Below are positions 6,384-13,252 of a DNA stretch of 13,718 bases, piece after piece; position 1 is the stretch's first letter; every line of letters starts with the position of its first letter. The stretch covers positions 1 to 13,718 of the forward strand of contig JBJMHU010000087.1 of the NCBI GenBank assembly GCA_045807225.1. Direction: 5' to 3'. The notes beneath the pieces were generated by a model, which did not search any database, was not told where the DNA came from, and saw only the letters and a program-made list of their open reading frames with translations. This DNA is from Fodinibacter sp045807225 (GTDB lineage Bacteria > Actinomycetota > Actinomycetes > Actinomycetales > Dermatophilaceae). Both the position numbers and the translations under genes were made by a program.

Positions 6384-6794
6384 ATGAGGGTCATCCGAAC
6401 TGTCGTCGTGTTCGACGCCGCCGACCTGGCTGCCGAAAGCAGCTTCTGGGCAGGCATGCTCGACGGCCACGTGTTCGAGGACGAGAGGTTCCACAGCGTC
6501 ATCGACTCCGCCGGGATGTGGCGCGTCGGGGTCCAGCTCGTCCCGCACCACGTGCCTCCCGAGTGGCCGGACGGGGCTCCGCAACAGGTGCATCTCGACC
6601 TCCACGTCGAGGACCCGGTCCGGGCGCACGACCAGGCGGTCGGGCTGGGCGCCCGGGTGCTCCGGTCGGGAGACATGACGAGCGAGGAAGGGCACCACGT
6701 GTTCGCCGACCCGGCCGGTCATCCGTTCTGCATCGGGTGGGGGCAGCCCTCGCACGAAGCGCTGGCCGCCTTCGTCGAGGACAGGTTGGGCTGA
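6384..6794 (+). CDS. VOC family protein, glyoxalase-like domain
   Basis: This is a protein of 136 residues with the paired beta-alpha-beta-beta-beta modules of the vicinal oxygen chelate superfamily, closest in style to the Glyoxalase_6 type. The first module runs from VIRTVVVFDA through FWAGMLDGHVFEDE. The second begins at QQVHLDLHVEDPVRAHDQAVGLGARVL and ends in the typical VFADPAGHPFCIGW. Members include glyoxalases, dioxygenases and antibiotic-binding resistance proteins. The specific role here is unknown and metal ligands cannot be assigned confidently. The ATG at 6384 is chosen because of the leaderless-type -10 box. A longer in-frame reading from 6027 would run through the DUF1905 gene and is an artefact. 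The gene stands alone and converges on the unknown membrane-protein gene. Confidence 0.85.
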   Translation: MRVIRTVVVFDAADLAAESSFWAGMLDGHVFEDERFHSVIDSAGMWRVGVQLVPHHVPPEWPDGAPQQVHLDLHVEDPVRAHDQAVGLGARVLRSGDMTSEEGHHVFADPAGHPFCIGWGQPSHEALAAFVEDRLG

Positions 6795-6798
6795 CCTC

Positions 6799-6816
6799 GG
6801 CCCGCCAGGGCGGGCC
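6799..6816. terminator. Candidate bidirectional hairpin between convergent genes
   Basis: GGCCCGC and GCGGGCC pair as a 7-bp GC-only stem around a CAGG loop, five bases after the VOC stop and about 30 bases beyond the stop of the opposing gene. Overlapping it is the perfect 12-nt palindrome GGCCACGTGGCC (6813-6824). No T-tract is present on either strand. The position between two convergent genes supports a termination role. Confidence 0.4.
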
Positions 6817-6844
6817 ACGTGGCCGCTGCGCCGTCGGCCGGTCG

Positions 6845-8002
6845 TCAGGTCGGTGGCGGGGTGGGCGGGGTGAGCGTGCGACGACGCACCGCCGACTCCA
6901 CCCGGTGCCGCAGCCGCCGCCTACCGTCGCCGCCGGCAGGCGCGGGGGGCGGTGGCACGGTCGTCACGCTGACCGCCACGAGGTCGGTGTAGGCGTCCTG
7001 CCGCAGCCGGGTGACCAGCCTCTGCGCGGCGCTCTTGCCCTTGGCGAGCAGGCCGGCCGCGGCGAAGGCACCGAATCCGCCGGTGGCGAGCAGCGACGAG
7101 AACCACACCGGCACGGCTCCGCTGTCACCGGCCGACCCGACCACCGAGAAGTAGGCGGTGACGAGGGCGATCGACACCAGGGCGAGGGCGATCTGTGGCC
7201 AGAAGATGCGGGCGGCCCGGATGACGTTGGCCGGGTGCCGCAGGCGTGCGTAGGGCCGGATGAGGGTGGTGGGGTCCTGCCCCAGCACCAGGAGCTGGTA
7301 CCAGCGGCGCACCTGCTCGTAGAGGTTGTCGCGCATGGCGGAGTCGCGGGCCCACCGGCGGTCGGTCGCCACGGTGCCCCACGCCTCCAGGCTGCCGGCG
7401 ACGGCCGGGGGCGTCATCTCGTGCGCGACGCCGGGCTCCAGGCGGCCCAGCATCCGGCTCAGCTCGCGGCGGCGGTCGTCGCCGAGCAGGAAGGGCAGCG
7501 ACACCGCGCTCACCGCGCTGTCGAGCTCCCACTGGTCCTCCGGCCCGAGACCCCAGTAGCACTCGGCGAGACCGCGACCGAGCAGGTAGCCGTTGGCGAG
7601 CGACTCGAGGCGCCGGCTCAGCTCGTCCTGGAACCAGGCGTCCCAGTTCAGGAAGAAGGTGCCGGCCGGCCGCCACAGGTCCTCCTCCGTTGCGGTGCCG
7701 CCGGTCCGTGGCGGGTCGCCCGCTTCGCCGGGCCACGGCGAAAGCGCCGCCCGCAGCTCGGCCTCGAAGGTGCCGTCGCGGTCCAGGCCCATCCGGCCCA
7801 CGAGGTGGACGAGCGAGGCGACAGCCTCCTGCCGCGACGCCGACCCCACCCGTTGCGAGCGCAGGGGCAGCACCAGGTCGGGGCGCAGCGGCAGCGCAGT
7901 GGCGTGCGGTCGTGGGCCCTGCGGCCAGTGCCGGCCGCGCACCTCGGCCACCGCCCAGCCCAGCCGCAGGGCGTCGACGACCGTGACCTCGCCTGCCGCC
8001 AT
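6845..8002 (-). CDS. Unknown two-TM membrane protein downstream of the ABC exporter
   Basis: I cannot assign a family to this 385-residue protein. The first ~265 residues look soluble and mostly helical, rich in Trp, Arg and Leu. They end in RRWYQLLVLGQDPTTLIRPY (233-251 approx.). Two hydrophobic helices follow, about 268-288 and 300-320, with a short loop containing the acidic residue of AGDSG. Then comes a basic helical stretch (KSAAQRLVTRLRQDAYTDLV) and a disordered Pro/Arg tail ending in TPPTPPPT. There is no signal peptide, so both ends are probably cytoplasmic with a two-TM hairpin. The start is ATG at 8002 with AGGAGG upstream. It lies 85 nt after the second ABC gene on the same strand, so co-transcription is plausible. 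TACCGT in that gap could also be a -10 box. Confidence 0.72.
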   Translation of the reverse strand: MAAGEVTVVDALRLGWAVAEVRGRHWPQGPRPHATALPLRPDLVLPLRSQRVGSASRQEAVASLVHLVGRMGLDRDGTFEAELRAALSPWPGEAGDPPRTGGTATEEDLWRPAGTFFLNWDAWFQDELSRRLESLANGYLLGRGLAECYWGLGPEDQWELDSAVSAVSLPFLLGDDRRRELSRMLGRLEPGVAHEMTPPAVAGSLEAWGTVATDRRWARDSAMRDNLYEQVRRWYQLLVLGQDPTTLIRPYARLRHPANVIRAARIFWPQIALALVSIALVTAYFSVVGSAGDSGAVPVWFSSLLATGGFGAFAAAGLLAKGKSAAQRLVTRLRQDAYTDLVAVSVTTVPPPPAPAGGDGRRRLRHRVESAVRRRTLTPPTPPPT

Positions 8003-8087
8003 CCCTGGCCTCCTGCCGCCGCGAGCCTGGGCCCGGAAGTTCGTGCTGGTCGCACGGTACCGGTCCGGCCGTTGGGGGCACCGAGGG

Positions 8088-9863
8088 TTACGACTCGTCG
8101 CGCCAGGAGCGCCACAGGGCGGCGTAGGACCCGTCTCGCGCGATCAGCTCGTCGTGCGAACCGAGCTCGCTCACCACGCCGTCCTCGACCACGGCCACCC
8201 GGTCGGCGTCGTGGGCCGTGTGCAGCCGGTGCGCGATCGCGACGACCGTGCGCCCGTCGACGACGGCGGCCAGTGACCGCTCGAGGTGCCGCGCGGCCCG
8301 CGGGTCGAGCAGCGAGGTCGCCTCGTCGAGCACCAGGGTGTGCGGGTCGGCGAGCACCAACCGGGCCAGGGCCAGCTGCTGCGCCTGCGCCTCGGTGAGG
8401 ACATGGCCACCGGAGCCGACCGTCGTGTCGAGGCCGTCGGGCAGCGCGAGCGCCCACTCGAGGGCGTCGACCGCGCCCAGCGCCTCGCGCAGCTCGGCGT
8501 CGGTCGCGTCGGGCCGGGGGAGCCGGAGGTTCTCGGCCAGGGTGCCGACGAACACGTGGTGCTCCTGGGTCACCAGGGCCACCTCGCCGCGCAGCACGGG
8601 CAGGTCGAGGTCGACCAGCGGTACACCGCCCCCGGTCACCCGGCCGGTTCGGGGGCCGTCGATGCCCGCCATCAGGCGGCCCAGGGTCGACTTGCCGGCC
8701 CCTGACGGCCCGACGATGGCGAGCCGCTCCCCGGGCACCAGCCCGAGCGAGACGCCGTGCAGCACGTCGCGCCCCGCGCGGTAGGAGTAGCGCACATCGT
8801 GGACGTCGACCTGCTCGCCGTCGGGCTCCGCCCCGGTGGCCACCCGGTCGGGTGGCACCTCGGAGACACCGAGGATGCGAGCCAGCGACGTTGCGGCGAA
8901 CTGGATCTCGTCGAGCCACGAGATGAGCTCACCGAGCGGGTCGAGCAGCTGCTGCACGTAGAGGGTGACGGCCGTGGCGGCCGCGATGGTGATGTGCCCG
9001 TTCCAGGCCAGCCACCCGCCCCACAACACGGCCGTGGCGATGGGGAGGAAGAAGCCGATCTCGAGCCACGGGAACCAGCGCATCCGCAGGCCCAGCGTGT
9101 AGCGCTCCGCATCACCACACTCGTCGAGCGCGTCCTGGAAGCGCCGCCGGCGTGACTCCTGCAGACCGAGGGCGTCCATCGTCTGCGCGCCCTCGATGGT
9201 CTCCGACGCGACGCCGTTGAGCCGGGCGTAGGAGGCGTGCTCCCAGAGGTAGCCGTCGCCGGCACGCTTGAGGTACCAGCGTGAGCTCGGCACGTGCACC
9301 ACGGCCGCGGCGAGCAGCGAGAGCGCCGCCAGCGGCGAGATGAGGAAGGCCGCCACCGTCGTCGCGACCACGGTGGTCACCGCGACGACCATCGCCGGGA
9401 TGCCGAACCGGATGATGTGCGCGAGCGACTCCACGTCGTTGGTCGTACGTGCCACGAGGTCGCCGGTACCGGCCCGCTCCACCACGGACAGCGGTAGGCG
9501 CACCGAGGAGGTGATGAAGTCCTCCCGCAGCCGGGCGAAGATCCGCTCGGACAGCACGAACGAGGCGCGTCGGGCCACCCAGGTCAGCAGGGTCTGCACC
9601 AGGATCGCCGCGACGAGCAGGGCGATGAGCCGGTCGATGCGGCCCAGGCTGCGCTCTCCCGAGGTCACCTCCTGCACCACCTGGCCGATCACCCACGGAC
9701 CCACCAGTGCGACGAGCGCCGCGATGACGTGCCAGCCCAGCACCTTCGACAGCGGCCCTCGGTGGTCACGCAGCAGCACCGCGGTGTGGGCACGAACCGT
9801 GGCGCTCGAGGCGATCGGCAGGGTGCGGGCGGCGTGGTCGGTGCGTCCGAGCAGCGGCGACAT
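8088..9863 (-). CDS. ABC exporter half-transporter with degenerate signature motif (TMD-NBD)
   Basis: This is a type IV ABC exporter half with about six TM helices in residues 1-320 and a C-terminal nucleotide-binding domain. Numbering is from the ATG at 9863. The nucleotide face is intact: aromatic A-loop YSY (359-361), Walker A GPSGAGKST (385-393), Q-loop Gln433, Walker B LVLDE with Glu514, and H-loop His545. The signature, normally LSGGQ, is LTEAQ (489-493). It should pair with the preceding gene's product, whose defects are the reverse. The start is ambiguous: GTG at 9866 and ATG at 9863 are adjacent, and GAGG lies nine bases before the ATG. The ATG shares its A with the upstream TGA (TGATG), so translation is coupled. 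The substrate is unknown: lipid, peptide or drug export are all possible for this fold. Confidence 0.92.
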   Translation of the reverse strand: MSPLLGRTDHAARTLPIASSATVRAHTAVLLRDHRGPLSKVLGWHVIAALVALVGPWVIGQVVQEVTSGERSLGRIDRLIALLVAAILVQTLLTWVARRASFVLSERIFARLREDFITSSVRLPLSVVERAGTGDLVARTTNDVESLAHIIRFGIPAMVVAVTTVVATTVAAFLISPLAALSLLAAAVVHVPSSRWYLKRAGDGYLWEHASYARLNGVASETIEGAQTMDALGLQESRRRRFQDALDECGDAERYTLGLRMRWFPWLEIGFFLPIATAVLWGGWLAWNGHITIAAATAVTLYVQQLLDPLGELISWLDEIQFAATSLARILGVSEVPPDRVATGAEPDGEQVDVHDVRYSYRAGRDVLHGVSLGLVPGERLAIVGPSGAGKSTLGRLMAGIDGPRTGRVTGGGVPLVDLDLPVLRGEVALVTQEHHVFVGTLAENLRLPRPDATDAELREALGAVDALEWALALPDGLDTTVGSGGHVLTEAQAQQLALARLVLADPHTLVLDEATSLLDPRAARHLERSLAAVVDGRTVVAIAHRLHTAHDADRVAVVEDGVVSELGSHDELIARDGSYAALWRSWRDES

Positions 9864-11581
9864 CACTCACCACCTCGCAGCACGATCTCGCGGTAGGCCG
9901 GGTGCGACCGGAGCAGGTCGTGGTGCCGCCCGGTGGCGGTCACCCGGCCGCCCTCGACGAGCACGACGCTGTCGGCACGGTCGAGCAGCAGCGGGCTGGC
10001 GGTGACGAGCACCGTGGTGCGGCCCGCCCGGTGGGCCACCAGCCGCTCCGCGATCCGCGCCTCGGTGTGGGCGTCGACCGCGCTGGTCGGCTCGATGAGC
10101 ACGAGCACCTCCGGGTCCCGCAGCAGCGCCCGGGCGAGGGCGACGCGCTGGCGCTGCCCGCCCGACAGGGCCCGGCCGCGCTCCTGGAGCTCGCCGTCCA
10201 TGCCGTGCTCGAGCGCGTCGAGCGCGTCGGAGGCGCTGGTCACCCACACGGCCGCCTGGCGGTCCTCGTCGCTGGCCCCACCCAGTGCTTCGCGCACCGG
10301 CCCGCTGAACAGGTGCGGGTCGGCCTCGGACACCACGACGTGGGCGCGCACGGCATCCACCGGCAGGTCGTCGAGCGGCACCGACCCCCACCGCACCCCG
10401 TGCCGGCCGGGGCGCGTGCGGCCCAGTCGGTGGGCGAGCTCGGAGGTCTCCTCGGGGCGGGCGCTGACCAGCGCGGTGACCCGGCCGGGCTCGATGACGA
10501 CACCGGTGACCGGGTCGACCAGCCGGGCGCCCCGGTCGACCACGTAGCCGTTGATCGTCGCGCCGGTCTCGGTGGTGGCGTGGTCGGGCTCCACGCCGAG
10601 GATGAGCACGATGCGGCGGGCGGCAACCCGCGCGCGGGTCATCTTGTCGACGAACTCGGTGGCCGTGCGCAACGGCATGGTGAGGAAGGCGGTGTAGCCG
10701 TAGAACGCCACCAGCTGGCCGGGCGTGATCTCGCCGGCGACCGCGAGGTGCGCGCCCACGCCGGTGACGATGACGACGAAGATGCCGGGCAGCAGCACCT
10801 GGGCCGCGTCGAGCGTGGCCTGGATGCCGGACAGCTGCACCCCAGCGGTGCGCACCCGCCCGGACTGCGCGGCATACCGGGCCAGGAAGGTGTCCTCGCC
10901 ACCGATGCCGCGCAGCACCCGCAGCCCGGCGACGGTGTCGGCACCGAGCGAGGTGAGCAGCCCGGCCTCCTGCCGCTGCGCCGCCTGGCGCTTCTGCAGC
11001 GGGCGCATGACGACGGTGAGCGAGGCCAGCAGCAGCGGGCCACCGAGCAGCATGATGACGCCGAGCAGCACCGAGCCGCGCAGCAGGATGACCGACACCA
11101 CCACGAAGGCGACGATCGCGCCGGCCATCCGGGCGGTGATGTCGAAGGCGTTGCCGAGCCGCCAGAAGTCGCTGGCGAAGCTGGTGACGACCTCGCCGGC
11201 CGGCATCCGCCGGGTGAGCGCCGGCCCGGCCCGGCGCACCGCGCGCTCGGTGAGCAGCGCGGTGCGGAAGGAGGAGATGAGCCAGCCGCGCACCGCGAAC
11301 CAGTGCCGGCCGTTCGACGTGACGGCGCTCAGCAGGCCCAGCCCCATGATCGCGGCCGACCACACGAGCAGCGACCGGGGGTCGTGGGCGACGAGGCCGT
11401 CGATGGCCTTGCCGATCGCCGCCGGCACCAGCGCGATGGACAGCATCCACGGCACGCCGAACAGGATGCCCCCCACGATGGTTCGCCACTGGCGCCGACC
11501 CAGCCACAACAGGAGGCGGTCGGCGTCAACCGGTGGGGCCTCGTCCGCGTCGATCGCGTAGGGCCAGTAGTCGTGCGACAT
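9863..11581 (-). CDS. ABC exporter half-transporter with degenerate ATP-binding site (TMD-NBD)
   Basis: This is a type IV exporter half of 572 residues: a cytoplasmic N-terminus, about six TM helices (35-310), then a nucleotide-binding domain that has lost its own ATP-holding residues. Where Walker A should be (about 371-380) the sequence is LVSARPEETS, with no GxxGxGKS/T. The Q-loop position is Glu419 instead of Gln. Walker B reads LVLIEPTS, with Ile496 replacing the Mg-binding Asp (Glu497 kept). The H-loop reads VTASP with no His (Ala528). By contrast the signature LSGGQ (472-476) and D-loop SAVD are perfect, and these act in trans on the partner's ATP. The start is ATG at 11581 with GGAGG six bases upstream of it. 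It is first of the two coupled ABC genes and is probably an obligate heterodimer subunit. Confidence 0.92.
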   Translation of the reverse strand: MSHDYWPYAIDADEAPPVDADRLLLWLGRRQWRTIVGGILFGVPWMLSIALVPAAIGKAIDGLVAHDPRSLLVWSAAIMGLGLLSAVTSNGRHWFAVRGWLISSFRTALLTERAVRRAGPALTRRMPAGEVVTSFASDFWRLGNAFDITARMAGAIVAFVVVSVILLRGSVLLGVIMLLGGPLLLASLTVVMRPLQKRQAAQRQEAGLLTSLGADTVAGLRVLRGIGGEDTFLARYAAQSGRVRTAGVQLSGIQATLDAAQVLLPGIFVVIVTGVGAHLAVAGEITPGQLVAFYGYTAFLTMPLRTATEFVDKMTRARVAARRIVLILGVEPDHATTETGATINGYVVDRGARLVDPVTGVVIEPGRVTALVSARPEETSELAHRLGRTRPGRHGVRWGSVPLDDLPVDAVRAHVVVSEADPHLFSGPVREALGGASDEDRQAAVWVTSASDALDALEHGMDGELQERGRALSGGQRQRVALARALLRDPEVLVLIEPTSAVDAHTEARIAERLVAHRAGRTTVLVTASPLLLDRADSVVLVEGGRVTATGRHHDLLRSHPAYREIVLRGGE

Positions 11582-11648
11582 CAGTCCTCCACGCTAAGCG
11601 CCGGAGGTGCCTGCGAGCGAACGAGTTTCCCCGCTGCGGCCCCGGTGG

Positions 11649-12116
11649 TCAGTCGGGCGGGTCGGGGGGCAGCTCGTGCCAGACGTCACCGAGGGCGATG
11701 TCGCCGGACTCGAGCACGCGGAAGATCGAGCCCCCGCGGTCGTGCATCGCCCGAGCCGCTCCCGGCCCCACGGTGTCGTCCATGATGCGGCAGGGCGGCG
11801 CCGGGCGGACGACCTCGAGCAGCGCCCCACCGACCCGCACCCGGGTGCCGGGACGCCTCGCGACACCGCCATGGCTCAGCGTGAGGTTGCGCCGGGTGCG
11901 GTCGTGCGGCACCGGCGCCCCGAGCCGTTCCGCACTCTCGGCGAGCTCGCTGGCCGACTGCACCGAGACGTGCCGGTGCCTGCTGCCGTGGTAGCGGTCG
12001 CCGACGAGCCCGGCGCCGGCCTCGGCGTGCACGCGCTCGATGTCGCGCATCGGCAGCCTCGTGGCGAGCGCGATGCTGATCGCGGTGACCACCTGAGGCG
12101 GGCCGGCCTCGGTCAC
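11649..12116 (-). CDS. MOSC domain-containing protein
   Basis: MOSC domains bind the molybdenum cofactor or carry sulfur to it, as in the C-terminal domain of Mo-cofactor sulfurase and in mARC/YcbX/YiiM reductases. The 155-residue product has the expected VTAISIAL start strand, GLVGDRYHG, RRNLTLS, GTRVRVGGALLEV, and the conserved Cys109 in PPCRIM, which normally coordinates Mo or carries sulfur. The start chosen is GTG at 12116, whose last two bases open the stop of the zinc-ribbon gene (GTGA overlap). A longer in-frame reading to 12308 lies inside that upstream gene and is Arg/Pro-rich shadow sequence. As last gene of a cluster beginning with a molybdopterin oxidoreductase, it probably serves or partners that enzyme. 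Whether it is catalytic itself is open. Confidence 0.87.
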   Translation of the reverse strand: MTEAGPPQVVTAISIALATRLPMRDIERVHAEAGAGLVGDRYHGSRHRHVSVQSASELAESAERLGAPVPHDRTRRNLTLSHGGVARRPGTRVRVGGALLEVVRPAPPCRIMDDTVGPGAARAMHDRGGSIFRVLESGDIALGDVWHELPPDPPD

Positions 12117-12391
12117 GCCGGCAGGGGCGTGCCGGCGGGGCGGGTGCGCAGGGCCGCGACGCCGCTCAGCGTGGCGGTGAGCCGGTGCCGGATCTCCACG
12201 ACGACGACCTCCACCGCTCCGCAGCCGGGGCAGCGCAGCACCATGCCGGGGCAGCGGAGATAGACGTGCGTGCGTGCGATCTCGTGGGTGTCCCCGCACC
12301 CGGCGCACTCCAGCGACCCCTGCGCCAGGTCGGTGCCGAGGGCCAGGGAGAGCGCACCGATCACCGCGTTTCCGTCGACGTGGTCACTCAT
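12113..12391 (-). CDS. DUF6510 family small zinc-ribbon protein
   Basis: This 92-residue protein opens with the family-typical MSDHVDGNAVIGALS. It then shows two CxxC knuckles, CAGC (in LECAGCGDTHE) and CPGC (in LRCPGCGAVEV), with another Cys in YLRCPGM between them. The pattern predicts a single zinc ribbon, probably structural or protein-binding. I recognise it as DUF6510, whose function is unknown to me. It lies 72 nt downstream of the ferredoxin-reductase-like gene and overlaps the MOSC gene by four bases (GTGA). Its place between an electron-transfer flavoprotein and a MOSC protein suggests an accessory role in a molybdenum enzyme system. That is inferred from position only. The ATG at 12391 has only a weak GAGAGG-like site upstream. 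Confidence 0.82.
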   Translation of the reverse strand: MSDHVDGNAVIGALSLALGTDLAQGSLECAGCGDTHEIARTHVYLRCPGMVLRCPGCGAVEVVVVEIRHRLTATLSGVAALRTRPAGTPLPA

Positions 12392-12463
12392 CGGGCTCTG
12401 CCTCTCGTTGGGCCGTGGGGTTGGAGCGGATCTCGTCGTCCTGCATCGCCGGTCGGCACGGCG

Positions 12464-13252
12464 TCACCCGAACCGCTCGGCCCGCACGGCGCGGGGGTCG
12501 AGGCCGGCGTCACCGAGCAGCCCGACAACGGCTTCCACGAACGAGGTCGGGCCGCAGACGAAGACGGCCGGGTCAGCATGGACGCCGCCGCAGGCGTCCA
12601 CCGCCGCCAGCACGGATGCCGTGTCGACACGTCCCGGCCGAAGCGTCACCGCCTCGAGTGGCGTCGCGGCGCGCACGGCATCCGCAGGCACCTCGGCGCG
12701 TGAGAGGTGGACGACTGCGGTGACCGTGCCGGCTCGCGCGCGGTCGGCCAGCTCTGCGGCGTACAGCAGGCGGCCGGGCTCGGTGACCGAGGCGAGCACC
12801 ACGGTGGGCGCGGTGGGGTCGGCGGCCCGCCAGATGGCGCGCAGCGGGGCGAGCCCCGAGCCGCCGCCGACCAGGAGCAGCGGGCGGTGCTGCCCGGTCC
12901 ACACGAAGTAGCCGCCGATCGGCCCGCGCAGGCCGATGGTGTCGCCCACCGCGACGTCGCGCACGAGGTAGGTCGAGACCTCGCCGTCGGGCACCTCCTG
13001 CACGGTGATGGTGGGTGGCTCACCCGGGCCGGACGACAGCGAGTAGCTGCGGGTGGCCTGGTAGCCGTCGGGTGCCGTGAGCCGCACGTCGACGTGCTGC
13101 CCGGCGACGTGGCCGGGCCAGCCGGGCACGTCGAGCACCAGGCTGCGGGCGTCGGCGGTCTCCTCGACGACCGCCGCGACCGACGCGTCGCGCCAGGCGA
13201 GGTGCGCCAGCGGCGCCACCCGTCGAGCGGTGATGGACGACGTGTCGCTCAT
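12464..13252 (-). CDS. FAD/NAD(P)-binding ferredoxin-reductase-like protein
   Basis: This is a ferredoxin-NADP+ reductase superfamily flavoprotein of 262 residues that moves electrons between NAD(P)H and a partner. The N-terminal FAD barrel has the RxYS motif R68-S-Y-S71 (RSYSLSS) and the flavin/phosphate loop GPIGGYF (110-116). The C-terminal NAD(P) domain has the Gly-rich LLLVGGGSGLAPLR (125-138) and the terminal CGPTSFVEAV (233-242). There is no 2Fe-2S domain after it, so its acceptor must be a separate protein. The start is ATG at 13252, sharing its A with the stop of the molybdopterin oxidoreductase (TGATG). Such tight coupling makes that Mo enzyme the natural electron partner. An in-frame extension upstream to 13591 runs antiparallel through the neighbour's coding frame and is rejected. 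Confidence 0.9.
   Translation of the reverse strand: MSDTSSITARRVAPLAHLAWRDASVAAVVEETADARSLVLDVPGWPGHVAGQHVDVRLTAPDGYQATRSYSLSSGPGEPPTITVQEVPDGEVSTYLVRDVAVGDTIGLRGPIGGYFVWTGQHRPLLLVGGGSGLAPLRAIWRAADPTAPTVVLASVTEPGRLLYAAELADRARAGTVTAVVHLSRAEVPADAVRAATPLEAVTLRPGRVDTASVLAAVDACGGVHADPAVFVCGPTSFVEAVVGLLGDAGLDPRAVRAERFG

Noticed and set aside
6518..8398. 626-residue open frame on the plus strand
   Set aside because: It runs across the VOC gene in another frame, through the convergent gap and antisense to two genes. It has no domain and an Arg/Pro/Gly-rich end.
11582..11648. Gap between the MOSC and ABC genes as terminator or promoter
   Set aside because: TAGCGT nine bases before the ABC ATG could be a -10 box, but GGAGG occupies the expected transcription start region and no -35 or clear hairpin is visible. 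The evidence is too weak to list.
9902..11785. 627-residue open frame on the plus strand
   Set aside because: It is antisense to the first ABC half-transporter, with a His/Gln/Arg/Asp-rich composition and no domain. It is a shadow.
12117..12308. N-terminal extension of the MOSC protein to an ATG at 12308
   Set aside because: The added residues are Arg/Pro/His-rich and lie wholly inside the zinc-ribbon gene. The GTG at 12116 in a GTGA overlap restores a normal MOSC start.
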